Assembly: GCF_000377205.1 (NCBI RefSeq)
Contig: NZ_KB897907.1
Coordinates: 310,001-374,000 of the forward strand
Reading direction: 5' to 3'
Origin: Thioalkalivibrio sp. ALJ3
GTDB lineage: Bacteria > Pseudomonadota > Gammaproteobacteria > Ectothiorhodospirales > Ectothiorhodospiraceae
DNA length: 64,000 bases
In this document: in pieces, positions 19,319 through 27,566 of the stretch
Layout of the letters: each line of letters starts with the position of its first letter
Numbering within the stretch: the stretch's first letter is position 1
The notes under the pieces: generated by a model
Databases searched by the model: none
What the model was told of the DNA's origin: nothing
Seen by the model: the letters and a program-made list of their open reading frames with translations, nothing else
Translations under genes and position numbers: made by a program

Positions 19319-20605
19319 TCAGCGCTGGCTGTAGATGTTCAGACCCTTGAGCAGATTCAGGGCCTCGCTCAAACCGTAGTCACGCTCGGCCAGACTCTCG
19401 CCATTGTCGTCATCGTCTTCCGGCATATCCTCGCCCTGCAGCTCGCGCTGCATACGCGCCTGGGCGTCGCGCTCGTCTTCACCTTCGGCACGCGTGACCG
19501 TCAGGTTTTCCAGCCGGATATCGGGTGCTACGCCCTCTTCCTCGATGTTGCGCCCATCCGGCGTGAAATAACGCGCCGTGGTCAACTTGATACCGGTATT
19601 TTCGGTCAGCGGCAGGATCGTCTGCACCGAACCCTTGCCAAAGGTGTTCTGGCCCATGACGACCGCTCGATTGTGATCCTGGAGCGCACCGGCCACGATC
19701 TCCGAGGCCGAGGCCGAGCCCCGGTTCACCAGCACAACCATCGGGGCACCGCCGAGCACGTCACCCGGGGAGGCCTGATAGCGGAACTGTGAATCCTCCA
19801 GTCGGCCCTCGGTATAGACAATCAGCCCGTCCTCAAGGAAGGCATCGGACACACCCACCGCGCCATTCAGGATGCCGCCCGGGTTGTTGCGCAGATCCAG
19901 CACGAGCCCGCGCAGATCGCCCTTTTCCTTCAATTCTTCGACCGCCCGCACGACATCGCGCGCGGTGCGCTGCTGGAAATTGCTGATGCGCAGGTAACCG
20001 TAACCGTCTTCAAGGATCTCGGAGCGCACGCTCTGGACCTGGATACGGTCGCGCGTCAGGGTGACCTCCTTCGGTTGGTCCTCGCCCTCGCGGACGATGG
20101 TCAGGGTAATGTCGGAGCCCTTCTCGCCCCGCATCTTGGAGACGGCATCGGACAGCGTCATGCCCTGCACGGATTCGCCGTCCAGGCGAATGATCAAGTC
20201 ACCCGCCTGGATGCCGGCCTTGCTCGCCGGGGTGTCATCGATCGGGGCAATGACCTTGACGAAGCCATCCTCCATGCCGACCTCGATCCCCAGGCCGCCG
20301 AACTCGCCGGAGGTGCCAACCTGCATGTCCTCGAAGTCCTGTTCGTCCAGGTAGGCCGAATGCGGATCCAGCCCGGACAGCATCCCCTTGATGGCGTTGT
20401 CCAGCAGCTCCTTGTCGTCCACCTCGGTGACGTAATTGCGCTTGATGCGCATGTACACCTCGGTGAACCGCTGCAGGTCCTCCACCGGCAAGGCATTCTT
20501 CGCGCCATTCTCGCGATCGGCGTACACCGCCACCGAGACGCTGAGCATGACGCCGACCACCAAACCCACCACCAGGGCGTACCCGGTGCGACAAGACTTC
20601 TTCAT
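19319..20605 (-). CDS. ctpA: Carboxy-terminal processing protease (S41)
   Basis: 428 residues. A signal anchor (about 8-30) exports it to the periplasm, followed by a PDZ domain (EFGGLGIEVG, SKAGIQAGDLIIRLDG) and the S41 protease with the Ser in GSASASEIVAGAL and Lys in TFGKGSVQT. Cleaves exposed C-termini; family members process cell-wall hydrolases in Pseudomonas. ATG 20605 is preferred because AGAGGA lies upstream and the signal peptide begins here (MKKSCRTG). An acidic stretch GEDMPEDDDDNGES lies near the C-terminus. Downstream of envC, as in many relatives. Confidence 0.93.
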   Translation of the reverse strand: MKKSCRTGYALVVGLVVGVMLSVSVAVYADRENGAKNALPVEDLQRFTEVYMRIKRNYVTEVDDKELLDNAIKGMLSGLDPHSAYLDEQDFEDMQVGTSGEFGGLGIEVGMEDGFVKVIAPIDDTPASKAGIQAGDLIIRLDGESVQGMTLSDAVSKMRGEKGSDITLTIVREGEDQPKEVTLTRDRIQVQSVRSEILEDGYGYLRISNFQQRTARDVVRAVEELKEKGDLRGLVLDLRNNPGGILNGAVGVSDAFLEDGLIVYTEGRLEDSQFRYQASPGDVLGGAPMVVLVNRGSASASEIVAGALQDHNRAVVMGQNTFGKGSVQTILPLTENTGIKLTTARYFTPDGRNIEEEGVAPDIRLENLTVTRAEGEDERDAQARMQRELQGEDMPEDDDDNGESLAERDYGLSEALNLLKGLNIYSQR

Positions 20606-20746
20606 TACCAATCCTCTAGAAACGGAGGTATTCGACGCGACGATGGTAGCACCGCGAATCTGACCCATGCCTGAACGCCCGACTGCGTCTGCTGTTTTCG
20701 CCCGACAAATGTTTCAAATCTGCTCACGATTTTTTCGTGACGCTCG

Positions 20747-21946
20747 TCATTGAGATAGCCACCAGTCCTCAGGGTTCAACGGATCGCCATTTCGCCGAAT
20801 CTCGAAATACAGGCCCGGGGCGATGGCCTCGCGGCCCGCGCCGGCCAGAGCCATGCGCGTTCCCCCTTCGACCTCCTCACCCTCCGCAACCAGGATTTCC
20901 TCAAGATTGCTGTACAGCGTCAGGTAGCCGTCCCCATGGTCGAGGATGACCAGAAAGCCGTACCCCTGCATCCAGTCAGCGTAGACCACGCGCCCGAAGT
21001 GGACCGCATGGACAGCCTCGCCGTTATCGACCTCCAGCACGGTCCCGCGCCAGCGTGACTGGAGGCTGCTGCCACGCGGCTCGTTGAAACGTCGAACCAC
21101 CGAGCCATCCGCAGGCATGGGGAGTTCGCCCTGGAGTTCGGAAAATCCCACGTCCGAGCGTACGGGTGCCCGTTCGGGCGGAGGATCACCCCGAGCCGCA
21201 CGTTCCTCCCGCTCGGCCGCGTCGCGCTCCACCTCGCGAATCAGTTCCTCCAGCGTCTCTGCGTTGCGCTCCAGCCGCGCCAGTTCCAGCGCCTCGTCCT
21301 CGATCGCGCGCTCCAGTTCGTCCATGGCCGCGCGCTGACGATCTTCTTCGCGTTCGAGATCGGCGACCACCGCGCGCAGATCCTCCTCCTGTTCGGCCAG
21401 CACCGCCTGTTCACGCTCCAGGTCATCGCGCGCGGCGCGCAACACCGCGAGCTGCTCGCCGAGGGCCGCCAGCGCCTCGGCCCGCGCCTCGCGCAGGCGC
21501 GCGGCGATCTCCGGGTGCAATCGACTCAGTTCGCCCTCCCCCCCCGCACCCGGGATGCGTCCGGGGTGCCGGTCGCGCTGCCACTGATCGCGGAGCAGGC
21601 GCCCCGCCTGCACCCGCTCCTCGCGCAGGCGCTCCTCTTCCTGCGCGACGCGTGCCTCGTGCTCGGCGATCACCTCGGCCTGCTGCTCGCGCTCGGCCTC
21701 CAGCTCGCGCAGTTCGCGCCGCGACTCGCTGCTACCCCGCGCGGCACGCTCGAGTTCCTCCTCCAGACGCTGGAGTGCCGCCTGGCGCTCCTCCTGGCTG
21801 CGCTCCAGATCACGGATCGCCTCCAGCGTCTCCTCCAGCTCGGCCTCCGGCTCGAATGCCAGCAGACTGCCCCAGGGAACGATCAAAAACCCCACCAGAA
21901 CAAGCAGTAAGGGGTATCGGGAAGTCAAGATTGCGCAAATTCGCAT
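20747..21946 (-). CDS. envC: EnvC-like murein hydrolase activator (degenerate LytM domain)
   Basis: 399 residues: signal segment (10-31), long coiled coil rich in Glu/Arg/Leu (about 35-265) and a C-terminal M23/LytM domain ending LYFEIRRNGDPLNPEDWW. Active M23 enzymes have HxH before FE; here the position reads GLYFEIR, and the first His site is missing, as in E. coli EnvC, so it should activate amidases during division rather than cut peptidoglycan. Followed by ctpA after 141 bases and divergent from the ArsR-type gene with 77 bases between starts. Confidence 0.9.
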   Translation of the reverse strand: MRICAILTSRYPLLLVLVGFLIVPWGSLLAFEPEAELEETLEAIRDLERSQEERQAALQRLEEELERAARGSSESRRELRELEAEREQQAEVIAEHEARVAQEEERLREERVQAGRLLRDQWQRDRHPGRIPGAGGEGELSRLHPEIAARLREARAEALAALGEQLAVLRAARDDLEREQAVLAEQEEDLRAVVADLEREEDRQRAAMDELERAIEDEALELARLERNAETLEELIREVERDAAEREERAARGDPPPERAPVRSDVGFSELQGELPMPADGSVVRRFNEPRGSSLQSRWRGTVLEVDNGEAVHAVHFGRVVYADWMQGYGFLVILDHGDGYLTLYSNLEEILVAEGEEVEGGTRMALAGAGREAIAPGLYFEIRRNGDPLNPEDWWLSQ

Positions 21947-22023
21947 ATCGGGGTACGTTTAGGTACTTATATTCTCACCCGGTTACGGGCCTGCTGTTTC
22001 GCAAAACAATAAAGAGGCATGCC

Positions 22024-22359
22024 GTGAGCAACGAAGCGGTCGAAGAAGAAAAGATGGTCGAAGACGAACTAATGTCTCAGGACGAGGACATCGAGCGGGC
22101 CTCGCGCTCGCTCAAAGCCATGTCCCACCCCCTGCGGCTCAAGATCCTCTGCATTCTCGGCGATCGCGAGATCAGCGTACAGGAAATCGTCGATCAGGTC
22201 GGGACCTCGCAGAGCAACATTTCGCAGCATCTGGGCATCCTGCGCGACAAAGGCATCCTGGCCACACGCAAGGATGCGAACCGCGTCTACTACCGGGTGG
22301 GGGACTCCCGCACGCTGCGCCTGATCGGTATGATGCAGGACGTTTTCTGCAGCTCCTGA
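22024..22359 (+). CDS. ArsR-family regulator, BigR/YgaV/SqrR persulfide-sensor type
   Basis: 111 residues with a winged helix (SVQEIVDQVGTSQSNISQHL is the recognition region). Two cysteines, Cys43 in LKILCIL and Cys109 in DVFCSS, are 66 residues apart, the same spacing as in BigR (42/108) and SqrR (41/107), which sense hydrogen sulfide or persulfides through a tetrasulfide bridge. These are the only cysteines. GTG 22024 is chosen because GAGG lies 6 bases upstream; ATG codons at 22054 and 22072 would shorten an acidic leader. It is followed after 17 bases by a rhodanese and then a glutaredoxin, supporting a role in sulfane-sulfur control. Confidence 0.87.
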   Translation: MSNEAVEEEKMVEDELMSQDEDIERASRSLKAMSHPLRLKILCILGDREISVQEIVDQVGTSQSNISQHLGILRDKGILATRKDANRVYYRVGDSRTLRLIGMMQDVFCSS

Positions 22360-22376
22360 CCAACGCGGCGCCCTGA

Positions 22377-22805
22377 ATGCTCGAAAGACTCCCTGAATTC
22401 CTGTCCAATCACCCGATCCTGACCGGTGCCCTGCTCGCGGTTGTCGGGATGATCCTGTTCACCGAATTCCGCCGCCTGACGCGCAAGTATCGGACCCTGT
22501 CGCCGAACGAAGCGGTGCGCGTGATCAACCAGGACGACAGCCTGGTGCTGGACGTGCGCGAGGACAACGAAATCGCCTCCGGTCGCATAGGCGGCGCCAA
22601 GCATATCCCGGCGGGCAGCCTGCAAAAGCGCATGGATGACATCGCCAAGTACAAGGACAAGCCGGTGGTGGTGTACTGCCGCAGCGGCAACCGTTCCGCG
22701 ATGGCCGCCTCGCAGCTGACCTCTGCGGGCTTTCAGGATGTTGTGAACCTCCAGGGCGGCATCCAGGCCTGGCAGTCCGCGGGCCTGCCGATCAAGAAGA
22801 AGTAA
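22377..22805 (+). CDS. Membrane-anchored rhodanese-like protein
   Basis: 142 residues. One N-terminal transmembrane segment (about 13-29) is followed by a single rhodanese domain with LVLDVREDNE and the active-site loop CRSGNRS (Cys101). Rhodanese domains carry sulfane sulfur as a cysteine persulfide. Similar one-TM rhodaneses lie before grxC and secB in many gammaproteobacteria (YibN). The stop overlaps the next start by one base (TAATG). Confidence 0.93.
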   Translation: MLERLPEFLSNHPILTGALLAVVGMILFTEFRRLTRKYRTLSPNEAVRVINQDDSLVLDVREDNEIASGRIGGAKHIPAGSLQKRMDDIAKYKDKPVVVYCRSGNRSAMAASQLTSAGFQDVVNLQGGIQAWQSAGLPIKKK

Positions 22806-23083
22806 TGCGCTTCGAGGTCTATGGCACGGTCCGCTGTCCATTCTGTCTGCTGGCCCGCCGGCTGCTGATCCATCGCGGTTATTCCTTTGACGATTTCCCG
22901 GTGGATCGCGAACCCGGGGCTCGCGCGGAAATGGAGCAACGGGCCGGACGCCACTCGGTGCCGCAGATCTTCCTTGGCGAGACTCACATCGGCGGGTATG
23001 ACGAGCTGCAGGCACTGGATCATTCCGGCGACCTGCACCGAATGGCCGAAGCGGCAGGCGTCCAGCGCACCAGCGATGCCTGA
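22805..23083 (+). CDS. grxC: Glutaredoxin (GrxC type)
   Basis: 92 residues. The dithiol active site CPFC is at 11-14; SVPQIFLGETHIGGYDEL contains the cis-proline and glutathione-binding GGYD. Reduces disulfides and glutathionylated proteins. Coupled to the rhodanese by the TAATG junction, and followed 101 bases later by secB, the conserved yibN-grxC-secB-gpsA order of E. coli. Confidence 0.94.
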   Translation: MRFEVYGTVRCPFCLLARRLLIHRGYSFDDFPVDREPGARAEMEQRAGRHSVPQIFLGETHIGGYDELQALDHSGDLHRMAEAAGVQRTSDA

Positions 23084-23184
23084 GCCCCACACGCGGTAGC
23101 GATACCCACCCGCTCCTATCCAGCGCCGCATTCCTTTACGATTCCCCGACACGAACCTCACTTCTCACGACTCGGAACAACACC

Positions 23185-23721
23185 ATGGCTGAAGAAACCT
23201 CCAAGAACAGCGGTAACAGTGCCGGCGCACAGGGCGATAGTCAGGACAACCCCGGCTTCTCCATCCAGAAGGTGTTCATCAAGGACATCTCGTTTGAATC
23301 GCCGGATGCCCCCGAGGTCTTCCTCAACGAATGGAAGGGCGAGACCAACATTCAGCTGAACACCAACGCCCGCCCGATTCGCGAAGAGGAAGGCGTGTTC
23401 GAGGTCGAACTGAAGCTGACCGTGACCACCGAATCCAACGGCAAGACCGCCTATCTGGTCGAGATCAACCAGGCCGGGGTCTTCATCGTGCGGGGCTTCC
23501 CGCGCGACCAGCTCAACCAGCTGCTGGGCTCGTACTGCCCGAACCTGCTGTTCCCGTTCGCGCGCGAAACCGTCGCCGACCTGGTACTCAAGGGCGGTTT
23601 CCCGCAACTGCTGCTGCAGCCGGTCAACTTCGAAGCGCTGTACCAGCAGCACCTGGAAGACCAGAAGAAGGCGTCCGGCGAATCGCAGACGGCCTCGCCG
23701 GAGTCGACCTCACAGGCCTGA
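23185..23721 (+). CDS. secB: Protein-export chaperone SecB
   Basis: 178 residues. Tetrameric cytosolic chaperone that keeps preproteins unfolded and delivers them to SecA. Core motifs FSIQKVFIKDISFESPDAP and GVFIVRGF are present, and a C-terminal serine/glutamine-rich tail (KKASGESQ onward) is longer than in E. coli, as is the N-terminal Ser/Asn leader. Followed 16 bases later by gpsA. Confidence 0.96.
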   Translation: MAEETSKNSGNSAGAQGDSQDNPGFSIQKVFIKDISFESPDAPEVFLNEWKGETNIQLNTNARPIREEEGVFEVELKLTVTTESNGKTAYLVEINQAGVFIVRGFPRDQLNQLLGSYCPNLLFPFARETVADLVLKGGFPQLLLQPVNFEALYQQHLEDQKKASGESQTASPESTSQA

Positions 23722-23737
23722 TCCGGAACTCGCACCC

Positions 23738-24736
23738 GTGCACATCGCACTCCTTGGTGGCGGCTCCTGGGGCACCGCGCTGGCGATTCATGCAGCGCGA
23801 CTGCACCAGGACGTCGTGCTCTGGGTCCGCAAGCACGAGACGGCCGACCGGCTGAACCACGAGCGCGAGAATGCCCGTTATCTACCCGGCATCCCGTTCC
23901 CGGAGCATCTCTCCATCAGTGCCGACCCCGACGTCGTCGACGCCGCGGATCTGGTGCTGATCGCGGTCCCGTCCGGGGCCTTCCGCGAGACCCTGCGCTG
24001 GTTGCAGCCACATCTGCGTGCGGAGCAGACGGTCGCCTGGGCCACCAAGGGGCTTGAGACCTCCAGCGGAGCCTGGCTGCACGAGATCGCCGAGGAAGAA
24101 CTGGGCACCGGCTTCCCGCCCGCATTGATCTCCGGGCCGTCCTTCGCCGCCGAGGTGGCACGGGGCCAACCGACTGCGCTGACGGCCGCATCACACGACG
24201 ACCGTTGCATGGACCGACTGGCGGAGGCCCTGCACGGCGAGGCCCTGCGCATCTATCGCAACCCCGACGTGATCGGTGTGGAACTGGGCGGCGCGCTGAA
24301 GAATGTTCTCGCCGTCGCGACCGGGATCGCGGACGGAGCGGGCTACGGTGCCAATGCCCGTGCCGCGCTGATGACCCGTGGGCTGGCCGAGATGCAGCGC
24401 CTGGGCGCGGCAGTCGGTGCCCACCCGGGCACGCTGACCGGGCTGTCCGGTCTGGGCGACCTGATCCTCACCTGTACCGACGACCAGTCACGCAACCGCC
24501 GTCTGGGCCGCCTGCTGGGGCAGGGCTACGACCTGGAGACGGCCCGCGCCCGCATCGGCCAGTCGGTCGAGGGGGTGGAAACCGCGCGACAGATCAACGC
24601 CCGCGCCAGGACCCTGTCGGTGGACATGCCCATCTGCGCGGAGGTCCACGCCGTGCTCTATCAGGATCGTCCCGTGCGCGAGGCCGCGCGCCGCCTGCTG
24701 GAGCGCGACCCGGCACACGAGAACCCCTCCACCTAA
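23738..24736 (+). CDS. gpsA: Glycerol-3-phosphate dehydrogenase [NAD(P)+]
   Basis: 332 residues. Reduces dihydroxyacetone phosphate to sn-glycerol 3-phosphate for phospholipid synthesis. The nucleotide-binding GGGSWGTALA is at the N-terminus; the active-site lysine lies in ELGGALKNVLAVATGI and the motif GLSGLGDLILTC follows. Start codon is GTG at 23738. secB-gpsA linkage is standard. Confidence 0.96.
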   Translation: MHIALLGGGSWGTALAIHAARLHQDVVLWVRKHETADRLNHERENARYLPGIPFPEHLSISADPDVVDAADLVLIAVPSGAFRETLRWLQPHLRAEQTVAWATKGLETSSGAWLHEIAEEELGTGFPPALISGPSFAAEVARGQPTALTAASHDDRCMDRLAEALHGEALRIYRNPDVIGVELGGALKNVLAVATGIADGAGYGANARAALMTRGLAEMQRLGAAVGAHPGTLTGLSGLGDLILTCTDDQSRNRRLGRLLGQGYDLETARARIGQSVEGVETARQINARARTLSVDMPICAEVHAVLYQDRPVREAARRLLERDPAHENPST

Positions 24737-24842
24737 GGGACCCCTGCCGCGCCCGGTAACCCCGAGCCGAACCCGCGCAATCGCACCTGCGCGCATGGTT
24801 CGTTACCGTGCACGGACGATTATCCACAGCTGGGAGGCACCC

Positions 24843-25421
24843 ATGCGCAAGGCGTGGAAGGAACTGGATCTCGAGGGCGGCGGCCTGCAGGCAATCAACG
24901 CGAAGCTCGCGGCCGAGATGCGCGCGCGCCCACCCGCCTACATCGCCTGGATCCTGTTTCCGCTTGGACTGCACCGTTTTTATCTGCGCGAGCCCCTGGG
25001 CGCCACGGGCTATATTGGCCTGAGCGTGGTGACCCTGGTCGTGGCCTGGCTTCTGGCTGGCTGGTGGTGGTTAATCCCGGCGGGTGTCATGGCCGGCTGG
25101 GCCGCTATTGATCTGGTCTGGATCGACCGCCGCGTGACGGACTACAACAAGGAACTGCGCAAGCAGGTGTTCCTGCGCAAGGGCCACAGGCCGCCGCAGG
25201 ACTATCGCGGCCGCTACACCAGCGACGAGGACGCCCAGCGCGAACTGGCCGAATACCAGTCGATCAAGGAAGGCGAGCGCGCCGGACACCCAGGTCCTGC
25301 CGGAGCGAACGATCGTGACCGCGACGTGGGCGGCAAGCGCCGCATGCCAAGCTTCAACGAGCAGGAAGCGATGCTGCGCCAGATGCGTTCACGCAAGAAG
25401 GACGGGGCCGGGGACGACTAG
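24843..25421 (+). CDS. TM2-domain-like membrane protein
   Basis: 192 residues. Two membrane helices around 40-90 are preceded by LFPLGLHRFYLREPLGATGY, which resembles the GxHRFY motif of TM2 domains. The C-terminal 95 residues are hydrophilic and basic (RKGHRPPQDYRGRY, ending MRSRKKDGAGDD). ATG 24843 has GGGAGG upstream; an in-frame GTG-started extension from 24795 is less likely. Function unknown. Confidence 0.75.
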   Translation: MRKAWKELDLEGGGLQAINAKLAAEMRARPPAYIAWILFPLGLHRFYLREPLGATGYIGLSVVTLVVAWLLAGWWWLIPAGVMAGWAAIDLVWIDRRVTDYNKELRKQVFLRKGHRPPQDYRGRYTSDEDAQRELAEYQSIKEGERAGHPGPAGANDRDRDVGGKRRMPSFNEQEAMLRQMRSRKKDGAGDD

Positions 25422-25461
25422 TCCACGGCCTCGCGCCCGCACGCGCGGAGCCCGACGGTTC

Positions 25462-25752
25462 TCAATTATCGCCGGGGCGCCAGACGCCACTGGCCTCCTG
25501 CTGCGGCGGCGGGGCGGCCTGCTTGCGACTCTCCACATCCACGAACACCGACTCGGTGAACTGCGAGAGCTGCTGGAGATACTCCTTGCGTTCGTTCACC
25601 GACTCCGGCATCTGCGCCACCAGAAAGCCGGTAATCGCGCTTAGATACTGAACGGCCACGATGGGCTGCTGGGCCTTGGGATCGGTTTCGACCAGCACGT
25701 CCTGGATCTTCTGGATCAGGTCGCCGGACAGCTGCAGGGTATCGTCGCTCAT
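25462..25752 (-). CDS. Small hypothetical protein
   Basis: 96 residues, starting MSDDTLQLSGDLIQKIQDVL. Predicted mostly helical and soluble, with a proline/glutamine-rich tail (AAPPPQQEASGVW). I do not recognise a family. ATG 25752 is preceded by CGAGAG about nine bases upstream. The gene is convergent with the TM2-like gene and lies 113 bases after the BCCT gene on the same strand. Codon composition matches its neighbours, which supports it being real. Confidence 0.65.
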   Translation of the reverse strand: MSDDTLQLSGDLIQKIQDVLVETDPKAQQPIVAVQYLSAITGFLVAQMPESVNERKEYLQQLSQFTESVFVDVESRKQAAPPPQQEASGVWRPGDN

Positions 25753-25865
25753 GGTGTTCTCTCGGTTATCAAGTTTCCGCATAGGCTAAGGCAAGAGGAC
25801 CACGCCCAAAAAGTGAACGCAAAGCTGGCGGGACTTTCCACCCCGCCACGCGAGACGCCCAATCA

Positions 25866-27539
25866 TCACCACGGCCTTGACGGGGGCTCTCGGTCTGCTT
25901 TGTCATCGTCCGCGCCGGATTCCGGGGCATCGTCCTCCGCGTCGTAGTCCTCGTTCATGCGATCCGGTGGCACCTGCCAGGGCTCGCTGGGCAGGATCGT
26001 CCGCTCGCCCGGCCGTGGTGCCCAGCGCTCCTGTTCCAGTCCCCGGATCAACCCCACGATCATCATCAGGATCACCATCGAGAATGGCAGCGCGGCGAGG
26101 ATCACCGCGCTTTGCAGCACCTCCAGACCGCCAGCCAGCAACAAGACCGCCGTGATTAGGCCGATCAGGGCACCCCAGATGGCCAGGTGCCGCTTGCGAT
26201 GGACGGTGGAGCCGTGCGCCAGCAGGGTATTGATCACGACAATCCCGGCGTTCGCGGAGGTCAACAAATATGTCGCGATCAGGATGGTGATCAACCCACC
26301 TCCGATCTTGGCCACCAGCCACGGCTCCAGCGTATCCATGGTCGCGAAGGTGGCCATGGTCAGGTCCTCCGAAACCTTGTCGGCAATATCCGCGATCCCG
26401 TCGACCTCGGCATGCAGTGCAGTACCCCCCAGCATCGCCAGCCAGAAAAAGGTGATCACCGTGGGCACCAGCAACACACCCAGGACAAATTCGCGCAGCG
26501 TACGCCCGCGCGAGATACGCGCGATGAACAGCCCCACGAACGGGGCCCAGGCCAGCCACCAGCCCCAGTAGAACACCGTCCAGTCGGAGTGCCAGGGATC
26601 CGTCTGGTGGGCATGGGTGTACAGCGAAAGTCCCAGCAGGTTCTGCAAATAGCTGCCGGAGGACTGCACGAACAGCGCCAGCAGGTACTGGGTTGGCCCC
26701 CAGATCAGCAGCAGGCCCATCAGGGCCACGCTCAGCCACATGTTGGCCTGAGAAATCCGTTGCACGCCGACCTGGACACCGGTGATCACCGAGACGATGG
26801 CGATTGCCGTAAGGAGCGCCGCCAGGAACAGCTGGCCGTGCTCGCCCCCGCCGATACCCAGCGTATGCGCCAGACCGGTATCCAACTGCTGGATACCCAG
26901 CCCCAGTGTCGTCGCGATCCCGAATACCGTGGCGAGGATGGCCAGCAGATCGACGATGTCGCCGGGCCAGCCGTGGCTGTACTTTCCGATCAGCGGATGC
27001 AACGCGGAGCGCAGCGCCAGCGGCTGTCCCCTGCGAAAGCCGAAATAGGCCAGGATCAGTGCCAGCAACGCGAACACCGCCCAGGCGTTAAGGCCCCAGT
27101 GGAAATAGGTCAGCACCATGGACATATCGGCGGCCTCGGCACTCTCGCCGTTGTCCAGCAGGAATGGATTGCCCCCATAGTGGCTGAGCGGCTCGGCCAC
27201 CGCCCAGAACAGAAGACCCACGCCCATACCAGCGGCAAACAGCATCGCCAGCCACGAGACGGTGGTGAACTCCGGCACTTCGTCGTCGCGCCCGAGGCGC
27301 ACGTTCTTGTAGCGCCCAACCCCCAGCCAGATCACGATGACCAGAAAAAAGGCCATCGCAACCACGTAATACCACTCGAGAAAGGGTGTCAGGAAGGCAC
27401 GGGTATCGAAGACGACCTGTTCGAGCTGTTCCGTGCGGTAGATCGCAAACAGCGCGATCAGTACCACCAGCAGCAATGCGACCGGGGCTACGCGCGGGTT
27501 CAGTCCCTTGAAGGGCCCTCGGGTCGCGACGTTATACAT
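25866..27539 (-). CDS. BCCT family betaine/choline/carnitine transporter
   Basis: 557 residues with about 12 membrane helices. The BCCT signature is clear: GMGVGLLFWAVAEPLSHY and, further on, DWTVFYWGWWLAWAPFVG followed by ARISRGRTLREF. These sodium- or proton-coupled carriers import glycine betaine or related solutes at high osmolarity. The C-terminal tail (from about 525) is strongly acidic; in BetP relatives tails sense osmotic state, but this is inference here. The start is 27 bases after the zinc-peptidase stop, so the two could be co-transcribed. A member in this setting fits a halotolerant host. Confidence 0.95.
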   Translation of the reverse strand: MYNVATRGPFKGLNPRVAPVALLLVVLIALFAIYRTEQLEQVVFDTRAFLTPFLEWYYVVAMAFFLVIVIWLGVGRYKNVRLGRDDEVPEFTTVSWLAMLFAAGMGVGLLFWAVAEPLSHYGGNPFLLDNGESAEAADMSMVLTYFHWGLNAWAVFALLALILAYFGFRRGQPLALRSALHPLIGKYSHGWPGDIVDLLAILATVFGIATTLGLGIQQLDTGLAHTLGIGGGEHGQLFLAALLTAIAIVSVITGVQVGVQRISQANMWLSVALMGLLLIWGPTQYLLALFVQSSGSYLQNLLGLSLYTHAHQTDPWHSDWTVFYWGWWLAWAPFVGLFIARISRGRTLREFVLGVLLVPTVITFFWLAMLGGTALHAEVDGIADIADKVSEDLTMATFATMDTLEPWLVAKIGGGLITILIATYLLTSANAGIVVINTLLAHGSTVHRKRHLAIWGALIGLITAVLLLAGGLEVLQSAVILAALPFSMVILMMIVGLIRGLEQERWAPRPGERTILPSEPWQVPPDRMNEDYDAEDDAPESGADDDKADREPPSRPW

Positions 27540-27566
27540 CCGCCTCCTCCGTGAAGTGCTGGGCCG

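Noticed and set aside
21947-22023. Operator for the ArsR-type regulator
   Set aside because: The direct repeat GGTAC (twice, near 21952-21966) and TGCG/CGCA arms are too short to claim a site.
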